64,000 bases of DNA from Actinomycetota bacterium (GCA_016213665.1 JACQZX010000045.1:1-64000), one strand, 5' to 3'; positions 17,683 to 26,483 are shown, counted from the first letter of the stretch. Notes: generated by a model not told the origin, from the sequence alone. Made by a program: numbers and translations.

Positions 17683-18510
17683 TCAGACGGCGAGGATGCG
17701 CACCGCGTCGTCGCGCAAACCGGCGACGGCGCGGCTGACCAGCCGACGAGCGGCTTCGGCGGTGACGCCGAGGTTCTCGCCAACTTCGCGGAAGCTCTTG
17801 CGCTCGCCATCGAGCAGACCGAAGCGAGCCTCGACTGCGTAGCGGGCGCGCTTGTCGAGCGTGCCGAGCAACTCGTCGAGCAGTTCTCCGTCGACCATGC
17901 CCATGACGGCGTCCTCTGGGGTGCCGTCGCCATTGGCCATCAGATCGCCGAGCGTGGCGTCGCCATCGTCGCCGATCGTTTTGTCGAGCGACACCGGGGT
18001 GGTGAGTCGGTGGAGTTCGGCATTGCCGACATCGAGCGTCTCGCCATCGCCGCTGGCCTGGCGCAGCGCGGCACGCAGGCTCGCCGAGCGATCGCCGGGG
18101 ATTCGGATGAGGCTGGCCTTCTGGTCGAGTGCGCGACCGATGGCCTGGCGGATCCAGAAGGTGGCGTAGGTGGAGAACTTGAAGCCACGGCGCCAGTCGA
18201 ACTTGTCGACGGCGTGCTCGAGGCCAAGGTTGCCTTCCTGAATGAGGTCGAGCAGGTCCATGCCCTGGGGGAGGGGGTAGCGGCGGGCGATGGAGACCAC
18301 CAGTCGCAGGTTGGCGCGGATGAAGCGATCCTTCGCTTCCGCGGCCTTGGCGACCGAGGCCTTAAGAGCAGCGCCTTTTTCCTTGTTGGCGAGACGCTCG
18401 GCAGCTTCGCGGCCGGCTTCGATTACGCGCGAGAGCTCGCGCTCTTCTTCGGCGTTGAGCAAGGAGACCTTGCCGATGTCGTTCAGGTAGAGACCAATGG
18501 AGTCGTTCAT
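17683..18510 (-). CDS. RNA polymerase sigma-70 family factor
   Basis: 275 residues. Region 1.2 is at the N-terminus (DSIGLYLNDIGKVSLLNAEEE), region 2 is near-canonical (RANLRLVVSIARRY, DLIQEGNLGLEHAVDKFDWRRGFKFSTYATFWIRQAI split over residues 90-145), and region 4 ends the protein (FREVGENLGVTAEAARRLVSRAV). Region 3 is short. Without the long region 1.1 of RpoD this is an alternative (group 2/3-like) sigma factor. Its -35 recognition helix differs from the RpoD type, so it may read distinct promoters. The ATG at 18510 is preceded by GAGAAG. Confidence 0.88.
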   Translation of the reverse strand: MNDSIGLYLNDIGKVSLLNAEEERELSRVIEAGREAAERLANKEKGAALKASVAKAAEAKDRFIRANLRLVVSIARRYPLPQGMDLLDLIQEGNLGLEHAVDKFDWRRGFKFSTYATFWIRQAIGRALDQKASLIRIPGDRSASLRAALRQASGDGETLDVGNAELHRLTTPVSLDKTIGDDGDATLGDLMANGDGTPEDAVMGMVDGELLDELLGTLDKRARYAVEARFGLLDGERKSFREVGENLGVTAEAARRLVSRAVAGLRDDAVRILAV

Positions 18511-18753
18511 GTCAGTTCTTCTCAACTTCTTTGTTAGTTGTCGTATTCCAGGGCGGAGTGTGTCGTCAGGCACAGGGCTTGCAGGCACAGTTCCGGATTC
18601 TGGGACGCACGCGCCCGCCGGTTTGGCGGTACCCGGGCGTCCGATCGGGGGGTCGGATTGGGGGAACAGGTAACACTACTACATCGGTCAAGTCCTGTCG
18701 TGTCAAAGCAGGCTTGCCGGAATACTGAGGACTCTCCGGAATCCAGTGGGACG

Positions 18754-18759
18754 TAGAAT
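18754..18759 (+). promoter_or_regulatory. -10 box, probable leaderless nadD promoter
   Basis: TAGAAT ends 8 bases before the GTG of nadD; no ribosome binding site is visible. The rest of 18511-18753 holds no gene that I can support. Confidence 0.45.
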
Positions 18760-18767
18760 CTGCGGTC

Positions 18768-19355
18768 GTGCCTGCGCGAATCGGCCTTTTCGGGGGCACC
18801 TTCGATCCCCCCCATGTCGGGCACCTCGTCACCGCGGTCAACGTTCGCCACGCCCTGCAGCTCGACCTGGTGGTGCTGATGGTTGCCAATGTTCCCTGGC
18901 AGAAAGCCAATGACCGGCGGATCACCGCCGCCGAACACCGGTTTGCGATGGTCAGCGCAGCGGTGGCCGACGTGCCCGGATTGGCGGCCGGTCGCGACGA
19001 GATCGACCACGGGGGGCCGAGCTACACGGCCGATACGCTTGCAATCTTGGCAAAGCAGAATCCGGGCGCAGAACTGTTCACCATCGTCGGTGACGACGCA
19101 GCCGCCATGTTCGAGACCTGGGAGCGCTACCAGGAGGTCGCCGCCATGTCCACATTGGTGGTGGTCGACCGTCCGGGGGCACCCGTGACGCTGCCGGACA
19201 GCTACCACTGGGAGCGAGTTGAGGTGCCCCGTCTCGACGTCAGCAGCACCGATCTGCGCAGTCGATTCAACGACGGGCGCCCGGCCGACTTCTTGATCAC
19301 CGCTCCCGTGCTCGACGTGATCGATTCGCTGGGTCTATACCAGGAGGAAGAATGA
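18768..19355 (+). CDS. nadD: Nicotinate-nucleotide adenylyltransferase
   Basis: 195 residues. It joins ATP and nicotinate mononucleotide to deamido-NAD in NAD synthesis. The nucleotidyltransferase motif GGTFDPPHVGH is at residues 8-18 and the second ATP-binding motif is VSSTDLRSR near residue 160. The GTG start is supported by the motif position and the -10 box 8 bases upstream. It is coupled to the next gene by overlap (ATGA-type) and followed by rsfS, a common actinobacterial arrangement. Confidence 0.95.
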   Translation: MPARIGLFGGTFDPPHVGHLVTAVNVRHALQLDLVVLMVANVPWQKANDRRITAAEHRFAMVSAAVADVPGLAAGRDEIDHGGPSYTADTLAILAKQNPGAELFTIVGDDAAAMFETWERYQEVAAMSTLVVVDRPGAPVTLPDSYHWERVEVPRLDVSSTDLRSRFNDGRPADFLITAPVLDVIDSLGLYQEEE

Positions 19356-20542
19356 CCGCGCTCGACAGCGTGCGCCGCAAGCGCACGACGATGATCCTCG
19401 GAATGAACGTGGCCGCGCTGGTGGCGATCGCGGGAATCGGCTACGTCGGTGCAACCGCGCTGAGGCACTACGAGGGGGCGAAGAAGGTCGGGCGAGAGTT
19501 TCTCCCACTGCCGGTGACCACAGTGGGGTTGCTGGCAATCGCCGACGACACCGGTCGGCTTGCCGGTGCGACGTTGGTCGTTTCGCTGGCGGGCGATCTA
19601 CCCGGAGGTTACGTACTGCCGTTGCCGACCTCAGTCGATTCGACGCTCGGGCAAGGCGAGGAACGCATTGCACTCACCGCCGACTTCGCGCAAGGCGGGA
19701 TCGAATCCCTGGGGCTGGCGGTGGAGAGCGTGCTCGGTGTCACTCTCGATCTGCGGCAGGTGGTGACGCCGACCGAGGCGGAAGCGTTGTTCCAATCGGT
19801 CGCTCCGGTGACGGTGACTCTGCCGCGCGAAGTGCGCGACACAGTCGATGACGCTCAGGTCGTGCAGTTCCCGAGTGGTGAAGCCGCCCTGTCGCCCGCG
19901 CAGGTGGTGCAGGTGCTCACCGCCGAGGTCACCGGCGAAGCAGAGAGTGCACGCCGCGACAACATCAATGCCGTTTGGGCGGCGGTGGCGGCGGCGACCG
20001 GTGCAGGTATCCCTGGTTGGGTGGCCGGGTCGCCGGTGGCGACGGTTGCCGACCTCCTGTCACGCGCGATGGCCGGGCCGATGAGCAGTCGACCGTTCGC
20101 GACGGTGCCGATCGCCCCGGAACTGAACCCGGCCGGCCTCGACGTGGAACAGCTGGATCGTCCGGAGGCAGTGATGGTGTTGGCCACCGTCGCTCCAGGT
20201 TCGATGTCGACGCCGGCGCTCGGACTCACCTATCGCGTCCAAGCTCCACCCGGCTACGTCGAGGAGATGAAGGCCGCGGTTGCCGTGCTGTTGTATCTCG
20301 GCGCCAACGTGCGGTCTGTCGACTTCAGCGGCCCGGTGATGGTCAACTCGGTCGCATTACTCAGCACCGAGGACGAACAGGAAAGAGCGGCGGTCGACAA
20401 TGCTGTTTTCGGAACGCTCGAATTCGTCGTCAATCCCAACCCGATCGAGGGCATTGACGTGGTGTTGCAGCTGGGAACCGACTACCTCGGCCAGGGCCCG
20501 GCTGCACTACCGAGTACGACCACGACGACGTCGATTCCATGA
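19352..20542 (+). CDS. Membrane-anchored LCP-like (LytR-CpsA-Psr) protein, diverged
   Basis: 396 residues with one N-terminal membrane helix (ILGMNVAALVAIAGIGYVGA) and a large outer domain. Position between nadD and rsfS is where actinobacteria often carry an LCP protein, and part of the sequence (ERIALTADFAQGGIESLGLAVESVLGVTLD, in two parts) follows the LCP pattern. LCP proteins attach glycopolymers to peptidoglycan. The phosphate-binding Arg/Asp signature is not evident, so it may have lost that activity. The C-terminus is a Thr-rich tail. Function beyond envelope location is inference. Confidence 0.7.
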   Translation: MTALDSVRRKRTTMILGMNVAALVAIAGIGYVGATALRHYEGAKKVGREFLPLPVTTVGLLAIADDTGRLAGATLVVSLAGDLPGGYVLPLPTSVDSTLGQGEERIALTADFAQGGIESLGLAVESVLGVTLDLRQVVTPTEAEALFQSVAPVTVTLPREVRDTVDDAQVVQFPSGEAALSPAQVVQVLTAEVTGEAESARRDNINAVWAAVAAATGAGIPGWVAGSPVATVADLLSRAMAGPMSSRPFATVPIAPELNPAGLDVEQLDRPEAVMVLATVAPGSMSTPALGLTYRVQAPPGYVEEMKAAVAVLLYLGANVRSVDFSGPVMVNSVALLSTEDEQERAAVDNAVFGTLEFVVNPNPIEGIDVVLQLGTDYLGQGPAALPSTTTTTSIP

Positions 20543-20552
20543 CCGTTTCGCG

Positions 20553-20927
20553 ATGACGCCCGACCGATCACCGGCCGGGCAGGCGGCCTTACTGCTGGCG
20601 AAGACGGCTGCGCTCGCCGCCGACGACAAGAAAGCCGAGCACACGCTGGTCTTGGCCGTCGGCGAAGTGTTGGCAATCACCGACTACTTCGTCATCACCA
20701 GTGCTGGTAGCCGACGCCAGGTGAGATCGGTCGTCGACGCCGTTGAGGAAACCGTGCGGGCAACGCTCGCCCGGTCGCCGATCCGCTCCGAGGGTGTCAG
20801 CGAGCATCAGTGGGTGTTGCTCGATTACGGCGATGTCGTCGTGCACGTATTCGCCGATGACATTCGTGCCTACTACGAGATCGAGCGCTTGTACCGCGAC
20901 GTCGCACGCGTTCCGTGGCAGGACTGA
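20553..20927 (+). CDS. rsfS: Ribosomal silencing factor RsfS
   Basis: 124 residues. RsfS binds ribosomal protein uL14 and blocks subunit joining under starvation. Family features are the opening helix (AALLLAKTAALAADDKKAEH), ITDYFVITSAGSRRQVRSV and EGVSEHQWVLLDYGDVVVHVF. The ATG at 20553 lies 8 bases after the preceding stop; longer in-frame sequence is a shadow of that gene. Confidence 0.93.
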   Translation: MTPDRSPAGQAALLLAKTAALAADDKKAEHTLVLAVGEVLAITDYFVITSAGSRRQVRSVVDAVEETVRATLARSPIRSEGVSEHQWVLLDYGDVVVHVFADDIRAYYEIERLYRDVARVPWQD

Positions 20928-21017
20928 ATTAGCATCGCGCGCATCGAGAAGAAGCCGACGCTTCCGCTTTCCGGTTCGTTCGATACCGGTCAACTACCGC
21001 GCGTTGCCTCCGATCCG

Positions 21018-21533
21018 GTGACTGTCACAGTTGCCCGCACGGTGGCTCCCGGATTCGAGGCGCAATATCTGCAGTGGACCGAGGATGTCGTTGCCGTGCT
21101 GCGCACGGTGCACGGCTGTCTCGGCGCCGGTGTGCTGCACCCTGGCCCAGACGGCGGCGAGCATCAGATCGTGTTCCGCTTCGTGAATGGTTTGTTGCTG
21201 CGCGAGTGGGAACGTTCGACCCAGCGCGAAGAACTGATGGCGCGGGCCGAGGATTTCGTCGTGTCTGAGCGTGTTCAGCGCACCGTCGGCGTTGACGATT
21301 GGTTCGAACTGTCGGCGCGCGCCGAGCCGAAGCGGTCGCTGTGGCATCGCATCGTCACGGATGTCGCCTGGGTGTTCCCGGTGGCGATCGTCAGCGGGTT
21401 GCTCGTCGCCCCGCAGGTGGCGAGTTTGCCGTTCGCGGTGCGGGCCATCATTTCGACGGTGGTGATAACGGCGGCGATGCGAATCGCCGTTGGCCCGTTG
21501 CGCAGCCGCTTGCGAGCACGGCGCACGCTATAA
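21018..21533 (+). CDS. ABM-domain protein with C-terminal membrane helices
   Basis: 171 residues from a GTG. Residues 1-90 have the ferredoxin-like antibiotic biosynthesis monooxygenase (ABM) pattern (VTVARTVAPGFEAQYLQW ... IVFRFVNGLLLREWERS). Residues 110-155 form two membrane helices. This ABM plus helices design is found in uncharacterised bacterial proteins. The frame stays open and coding-like back to the rsfS stop, without ATG, GTG or TTG, so a non-standard earlier start is possible. Confidence 0.75.
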   Translation: MTVTVARTVAPGFEAQYLQWTEDVVAVLRTVHGCLGAGVLHPGPDGGEHQIVFRFVNGLLLREWERSTQREELMARAEDFVVSERVQRTVGVDDWFELSARAEPKRSLWHRIVTDVAWVFPVAIVSGLLVAPQVASLPFAVRAIISTVVITAAMRIAVGPLRSRLRARRTL

Positions 21534-21594
21534 GCGGCTTTCGCTCGCACGTTTCCAGCGGGTAGGCCGCGCTGGTATCGTCGTGCGTTCGTTC

Positions 21595-21667
21595 GGGGCT
21601 GTAGCTCAGTTGGTAGAGCACTTCCATGGCATGGAAGGGGTCAGGGGTTCGATTCCCCTCAGCTCCA
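21595..21667 (+). tRNA. tRNA-Ala (GGC anticodon)
   Basis: A complete cloverleaf can be drawn: 7-bp acceptor stem (GGGGCTG with CAGCTCC, one G-U pair), D arm GCTC/GAGC, anticodon stem CTTCC/GGAAG with loop ATGGCAT giving anticodon GGC, and T arm AGGGG/CCCCT around TTCGATT. The discriminator is A and the 3' CCA is not encoded. Confidence 0.97.
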
Positions 21668-21777
21668 CTTCGTCATGTCGTCCTCTGGCACCTTGTGAGA
21701 TTGTGATGTAGAGTCGACGACCTGCGGCCGGGAGGCAAACGCGCCTTGTGGCCTGTGAGGTTTCGAGGGGGGACTGA

Positions 21778-22083
21778 ATGATTGTCGTCCGTTTCGTCAT
21801 CAGGTGTCAGCCGGGGAAGTCGGAGCAAGTGCTGGGGGCACTCCAAGCGGTAGTTCCTCCGAGTCGAGCGCTGGATGGCGTCATCAGCTTCGACATCGGC
21901 CGCGACGTGACCGACCCGAACGTGTTCATCGCCACGGAGGTTTTCGAGGACCGGGCTGCTTTGGATCGGCAGGAGTCACTGACCGAGGTGGTTGCAGCGC
22001 TAGCCGTGCTGGAGGAGTCGTTAGCCGCAGAACCGGAGGCAACGATCTTCCATGTTTCGTCGTCTGAGCCGTACGGAAGCTGA
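21778..22083 (+). CDS. ABM-family (putative quinol monooxygenase) protein
   Basis: 101 residues, a single ABM domain of the YgiN type ([17 protein letters not shown] ... [20 protein letters not shown]). GAGGGGGG a few bases before the ATG is a strong ribosome binding site. These small dimeric proteins oxidise quinols or act on polyketides or haem in different lineages; no substrate can be given. It is unrelated in detail to the ABM protein on the other side of the tRNA gene. Confidence 0.8.
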   Translation: MIVVRFVIRCQPGKSEQVLGALQAVVPPSRALDGVISFDIGRDVTDPNVFIATEVFEDRAALDRQESLTEVVAALAVLEESLAAEPEATIFHVSSSEPYGS

Positions 22084-22376
22084 CTCGAACTAAGCCTCGA
22101 TCCACCGATGGAGTTCTTGGTGGCGGGTCAGTCATGAGCTAGATGGGATCGGCGTGGTCGAGTCCGCCTTGACCAGGTTTCGGCGCGCTGCTTCCAGCGA
22201 CTCGCCTTGACTCGTGACCTCAACCTTCGAGGCAGCGCGCCGCGAACCAACCGGAGTCCACCGGCAAAGGCAAACACCAGATCACACGACGCCTGGTCGT
22301 GCATCGCGCGCTCCCGCCATCGCCGCGATCGACGAGGGCGCCTGGACCGCGATCGAGGCGGTGGTACAACTTGGCG
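22084..22376. other. Gene-poor stretch with a possible transposase scrap
   Basis: No intact gene is supported. At 22307-22357 one plus-strand frame reads APAIAAIDEGAWTAIE, which resembles a motif of actinobacterial IS1380-type transposases (AIAAI...AWTPI). The match is short and surrounded by stop-rich or unrelated sequence. It fits a decayed element next to the damaged hicBA pair but could be chance. Confidence 0.25.
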
Positions 22377-22535
22377 ATGCGACTGACTGCAGCGATCTCC
22401 GGGCCGGGGATGGCGTGGTTGTCGAGGTCGGTGAGGGACGCGTGGTGCCGCGCGCTTGAACTCTATTTCGAGGACGAGTCCGAAATCGTTGTGAACGAGT
22501 CGCCAACCATCGTTGCCGTTGACGTGGCGGTGTGA
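22377..22535 (+). pseudogene. hicB: HicB antitoxin remnant
   Basis: 52 codons. The ends look like HicB (MRLTAAI at the start; ALELYFEDESEIV ... TIVAVDVAV at the end). The middle (about 20 residues) does not resemble the usual partial RNase H-like core and is roughly 15 residues short. An internal deletion with a frame change is the simplest reading. Its stop overlaps the HicA start by GTGA, the normal coupling for this pair. Confidence 0.5.
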
Positions 22536-22759
22536 GCACACCGCTGCCTCAGGTCTCAGGCCATGCCGTGGTGTCGGCCCTGAGTCGTGCCGGGTTCGCG
22601 CAGGTCAGCCAACGTGGTAGTCACGTCAAGCCTCGATCGGAGGCCGGGCTGACAGTGATCGTCCCGATGCATCGCGAACTGGCACCGGGTCAAGTCACGA
22701 TTGCGCGTCGTGCACGAGAATCGCGATGTGTACCCGGTTGGCGACTGCGAGCTTGGTGA
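22532..22759 (+). CDS. hicA: HicA-family toxin, possibly damaged at its 3' end
   Basis: 75 residues from a GTG. HicA is a small dsRBD-like mRNA interferase whose active His sits in the GSH motif, seen here as QRGSHVKPRSE; the sequence VSGHAVVSALSRAGF and VIVPMHRELAPG also fit. After PG the usual TLRSIIRQAGL-like helix is only loosely matched (QVTIARRARES), and the last 65 bases overlap the 3' end of the convergent response regulator gene. It may be truncated or simply diverged. With its antitoxin damaged, an active toxin is unlikely to be tolerated. Confidence 0.55.
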   Translation: MSTPLPQVSGHAVVSALSRAGFAQVSQRGSHVKPRSEAGLTVIVPMHRELAPGQVTIARRARESRCVPGWRLRAW

Positions 22760-23348
22760 GCAGACGCGAGACGTGCGCTTTGACGGTGGCCTCGCTCATG
22801 AACAGAGACGCGGCAACCTCGGCGTTGGAGGCGCCGACCGCCACGGCCGTCGCGACCTCTCGCTCCCGGTCTGTGAGCGACGCCAGTTGCTGGGCAGCGA
22901 AACGACGGCGATCTGTCACTTCGTCGTTGCCGAGGTGAGCGAGAAGTGTGCGGGTGACCGACGGTGAGAGCATCGCTTCTCCTGCAGCGACGAGGCGCAC
23001 CGCCTTGACGATCTCCGTGGGCGCTGTGTCCTTCAACAGGAAACCGTCGGCTCCGGCCCGAAGCGCGCTCATGACATGCTCGTCTGCCTGGAATGTGGTC
23101 AGGACGATCACGTGCGGCGGATTCGCAAGACGGCGGAGGACCGCCGTGGCGGCGATGCCGTCCATCCCGGGCATCCGGATGTCCATCAGGACGACATCGG
23201 GTCGAAGCGTCCGCGCGGTCGCGACGGCGTCGGCGCCGTCGGCGGCCTCACCCACCACCTCCAGCTCCTCTGACGACGACAGGATCATCCGGAGACCGGC
23301 ACGCACCAACGCGTCGTCGTCGACCAGAAGCACCCGGACCTTCACCAC
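22695..23348 (-). CDS. NarL/LuxR-family response regulator
   Basis: 217 residues. The receiver has the acidic pair VDDD at residues 8-11, the phosphoacceptor in VVLMDIRMPG and Lys in GFLLKDTAP. The C-terminal LuxR-type HTH reads LTDREREVATAVAVGASNAEVA and SEATVKAHVSRLL. The GTG start overlaps the kinase stop by 7 bases, so the two are co-translated. It probably controls the divergent ABC transporter genes. Confidence 0.93.
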   Translation of the reverse strand: MVKVRVLLVDDDALVRAGLRMILSSSEELEVVGEAADGADAVATARTLRPDVVLMDIRMPGMDGIAATAVLRRLANPPHVIVLTTFQADEHVMSALRAGADGFLLKDTAPTEIVKAVRLVAAGEAMLSPSVTRTLLAHLGNDEVTDRRRFAAQQLASLTDREREVATAVAVGASNAEVAASLFMSEATVKAHVSRLLTKLAVANRVHIAILVHDAQS

Positions 23349-24571
23349 GGCAGGTCGGCCTCGACGACGAAGTCGCCGGAAGCGTCCGGCCCGTGCACCA
23401 GGACGCCATTGGCCAGGGTCACCCGCTCCTGCAGACCAAGAAGGCCGGTGCCGGAACCCGGCAGCGCCGGACGGTCGTGGGCGCCCACTGCGGCTGGGTT
23501 CCGAACGCTTACGTGCAGGCCGCAGTTCGGCGCCCCCGCCACCCGTACCTGGGCGAGGGTGCCGCGAGCGTGCTTGCTGATGTTGGTCAGCGCTTCCTGC
23601 ACGATGCGATAAGCGTCACGACCCAAGGGCCCGGGTGCGGCGGCTGCACCGTCCACCCGCATCTCGAAGTCGACCTTGGCGCCGGAACGGCGCGTCTCTT
23701 CCACCAAGCGCGGAATGTCAGCCAACGTCGGTTGCGGCACCGTCGACGGCCGCTCCTGCCCCGGCTCCTCGCGCAGCACGCCGATCACGTCCCGCAACTC
23801 CTCCAGCGCTTGGTGGGCTGTCAACCGCAACAGCGCTGCGCTCTCGCGCACCTGGGCGGGAGGCAGGTCGAGCGCGACCTCGATCGCACCGGCGTGCAGC
23901 GCCACCAGGGAGATGCGGTGGGCGAGCACGTCATGCATCTCCCGCGCGATGCGGGTTCGCTCAGCCAGACGTGCACTTTCGGCGCGGACGAGCTGATCGG
24001 CCTCGGCACGTTGGGCACGGTCGCGCAGGGTGAAGAGGAGCTGACGCCGGGCGCGGACGAACATGCCCCATGCGGTTGCGGCGGCCGCAAGCGCCGCTGT
24101 CGGCAGCATCACCGACCAGGTATTGGTCCGCCCGAGCCAGATCGAGCACACCACCGCGGACGGAACGAACAGAGCGGCGACAAGCAAGGCGGGCCGCACA
24201 TGGCGGTGCACAGCCAGCGAGGACAGTGCGAACAGGCCGGCCACCGTGCCAAAGGTCGAGAATGCGCCCAACAGGACGCAAACCACCGCCACACCGAGCG
24301 GCCAGCGCCGCCGCCACCACAGTGAGAGACAGCAGAGCGCTCCAAACGCGGCGTCGGTGAGCACCTGCCCCGAGGTCATCCGATTGGCGGTGACGTCCCC
24401 GGTAACGCTCAGGATGACGCCGCCGAGAGCGGCGGCGATGACGAACGCACCGGCGTCGAAGGACCAATCACGTGCAGTCCTGGGCGCCACCTTGTCGGGA
24501 TGAGCCGAGTCGCTCGGTGCCAGCATCGCCGTGGGGGCGGTCTGAGCCCACCATCTGCGAAGCCAGGACAT
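23342..24571 (-). CDS. NarL-type sensor histidine kinase
   Basis: 409 residues. Four or five membrane helices occupy residues 40-170, with no large outer loop, as in intramembrane-sensing kinases. The HisKA_3 phosphoacceptor is in RIAREMHDVLAHRISLV and the ATPase G box is GSGTGLLGLQERV. The ATG at 24571 precedes the first helix, and TATGCT ends 6 bases upstream of it. Intramembrane-sensing kinases next to ABC exporters commonly respond to envelope stress or antibiotics. Confidence 0.9.
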   Translation of the reverse strand: MSWLRRWWAQTAPTAMLAPSDSAHPDKVAPRTARDWSFDAGAFVIAAALGGVILSVTGDVTANRMTSGQVLTDAAFGALCCLSLWWRRRWPLGVAVVCVLLGAFSTFGTVAGLFALSSLAVHRHVRPALLVAALFVPSAVVCSIWLGRTNTWSVMLPTAALAAAATAWGMFVRARRQLLFTLRDRAQRAEADQLVRAESARLAERTRIAREMHDVLAHRISLVALHAGAIEVALDLPPAQVRESAALLRLTAHQALEELRDVIGVLREEPGQERPSTVPQPTLADIPRLVEETRRSGAKVDFEMRVDGAAAAPGPLGRDAYRIVQEALTNISKHARGTLAQVRVAGAPNCGLHVSVRNPAAVGAHDRPALPGSGTGLLGLQERVTLANGVLVHGPDASGDFVVEADLPW

Positions 24572-24577
24572 GGTCGG

Positions 24578-24583
24578 AGCATA
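24578..24583 (-). promoter_or_regulatory. -10 box, probable leaderless promoter of the kinase gene
   Basis: TATGCT on the minus strand ends 6 bases before the ATG at 24571. The 160-bp divergent region up to 24731 should also hold the ABC operon promoter, but no clear box was found for it. Confidence 0.4.
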
Positions 24584-24731
24584 CGGTTCAGGGCCTCCGC
24601 GCAACATCGACGAAAGTCGACATTGCAACCAACGAAAGGCGAGAAGTCGGAAGCGGCCAGCCTCCCTTCGGACATCGGATCGTGGCCGTCCAGCCGATGC
24701 GGCGGCGCCCCAGCCGGTTCAGGCTGGACAC

Positions 24732-25649
24732 ATGATCACGACAACCGCTCTGACCAAGAGCTACAAACAAACGCCGGTCGTGCGCGACGTCTCGTTGCGC
24801 TGCGAACCCGGGACCATCACCGGTTTCCTCGGGGCCAACGGCGCCGGGAAGTCCACCACGCTGAAGATGATCGTCGGGCTGGTGCGACCCGACCGCGGTA
24901 CGGCGGCCATCGACGGGCGACCGTTCGTCGAGCTGCCCAACCCGACGCGCGTGGTCGGAATGCTTCTCGACGCGTCCGCGATGCATTCCGGACGCAGTGG
25001 CCGGGCGACGCTCACGATCGCAGCGCGGCTGGCAGGTGTTCACACGAGGCGGGTCGAGTACCTGTTGGACCTCGTCGGGCTCGCCGATGCGGCGGAGAAG
25101 CGGGTCGGGACCTACTCACTTGGCATGCGCCAACGCCTCGGCATCGCCCAGGCCCTCGTGGGTGAACCGCAGGCGCTGATCCTCGATGAACCGGCGAACG
25201 GGCTCGATCCCGAGGGCATCGCCTGGATGCGAACGCTACTTCGCGACTTCGCCGACCATGGCGGCACGGTGCTGTTGTCGAGTCACCTGCTCCACGAGGT
25301 GCAGGCCACCGCCGATCATCTCGTCGTCATCTCAGCCGGTGCCGTGGTAGCCGCCGGTCGGCTGGACGATCTGCTGACCAGCACCACGATCCTCGTGCGC
25401 AGCCCCGACCCCGGTGCGCTGGCCGCGGCGCTCCAAGCTGCGCGGATCGACTACGTCGCCGGGCCGGGAGAAGCACTCACCGTGGACGTCTCCGGAGGTC
25501 GGGTCACGACCGAGGTGCTGGCGGGCGTCGCCCGCGACAACCACGTACTGCTCACCGAGTTGCGTCCGTCCGAGACAAACGGGCTGGAACAGCTGTTTTT
25601 CTCTCTCACCGCCGCCAAGGCGGCTCCGGCCCAGGAGGCTGCAGCATGA
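24732..25649 (+). CDS. ABC transporter ATP-binding protein
   Basis: 305 residues. Walker A is GANGAGKST (residue ~37), the signature YSLGMRQRLGIAQAL, Walker B ALILDEPANGLDPEG and the switch His LLSSHLLHEV. The C-terminal extension of about 90 residues fits the DrrA/BcrA exporter class. The ATG at 24732 starts six residues before the first strand. It is coupled to the permease by an ATGA overlap. Confidence 0.93.
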   Translation: MITTTALTKSYKQTPVVRDVSLRCEPGTITGFLGANGAGKSTTLKMIVGLVRPDRGTAAIDGRPFVELPNPTRVVGMLLDASAMHSGRSGRATLTIAARLAGVHTRRVEYLLDLVGLADAAEKRVGTYSLGMRQRLGIAQALVGEPQALILDEPANGLDPEGIAWMRTLLRDFADHGGTVLLSSHLLHEVQATADHLVVISAGAVVAAGRLDDLLTSTTILVRSPDPGALAAALQAARIDYVAGPGEALTVDVSGGRVTTEVLAGVARDNHVLLTELRPSETNGLEQLFFSLTAAKAAPAQEAAA

Positions 25650-26425
25650 CTACGGCACTCTCACCCGGAACCCTCGGCATCGACGCGGCACCGTCGGCCC
25701 CAGGACCGATCCCGTTCTCACGGCTCGTCCGCGTCGAGTGGGCCAAGGCCACCGACACCCGCGCCGCCCGCTGGCTTCTCGCTCTCGTAGCCGTGTCGAC
25801 CGCAGGGATCATGCTGGTGCCGGTCCTCGCCCCGACGAGCTTCGATCAGACCTATGCGAGCTACCTGCGCGTTGCCGCCCTTGGGCTGTCGATCCTCCTG
25901 CCGGTGGTGGCGATTCTGATGTTCACCGGCGAATGGAGCCAACGCGGCGTCATGACCACGTTCACCCAGGAACCGCGACGCATTCGAGTCGTGAACGCCA
26001 AGCTCGCGGTCTCACTCGTGCTGGGTGGTGCCGGTGCAGTTTTCGGTGGGCTGGTCACCGTCGCCGGCCTCGGGCTGGCGGCGGCGTCGGGCCGCGCCCT
26101 GGAGGCAAACCCGAGCGTCGGCACTAGCACCTCCTATCTGCTCTACGTGCTCCTCAATGTCCTCGCCGCCGCCGCGCTCGGGGCACTGCTGCAGAACTCC
26201 GCCGCGGCCGTCGCCGCCTCCTTCGCCCTCCCCGCCGCCTTTGCGCTGCTCGGTACCGCATCGACGTTGGTGTCGGAGTGGATCGACATGTCCACACCCT
26301 GGAATTGGGTGCTCGAGAACGACTGGGGAGGTCACGTTCCGCAGATCTTGGTCTCGGTCCTTTTCTGGGTGGCGGTCCCGCTCGCCGCCGGCGTCGTCCG
26401 CACGATACGTCGCGACGTCTCGTAG
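25646..26425 (+). CDS. ABC transporter permease (ABC-2 type)
   Basis: 259 residues with six hydrophobic segments after a 30-residue cytoplasmic N-terminus (RLVRVEWAKATDTRAARW). The layout and the preceding ATPase suit a two-protein exporter or a quinolone/bacitracin-resistance-like system. The start overlaps the ATPase stop (ATGA). It ends 58 bases before the stop of the convergent glycosyltransferase gene. Confidence 0.88.
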   Translation: MTTALSPGTLGIDAAPSAPGPIPFSRLVRVEWAKATDTRAARWLLALVAVSTAGIMLVPVLAPTSFDQTYASYLRVAALGLSILLPVVAILMFTGEWSQRGVMTTFTQEPRRIRVVNAKLAVSLVLGGAGAVFGGLVTVAGLGLAAASGRALEANPSVGTSTSYLLYVLLNVLAAAALGALLQNSAAAVAASFALPAAFALLGTASTLVSEWIDMSTPWNWVLENDWGGHVPQILVSVLFWVAVPLAAGVVRTIRRDVS

Positions 26426-26483
26426 GGTGCCCGAGATGCTGAACCGTGAAAGAGCCTTGGTAGGACTCGACCAGCTTCACACT

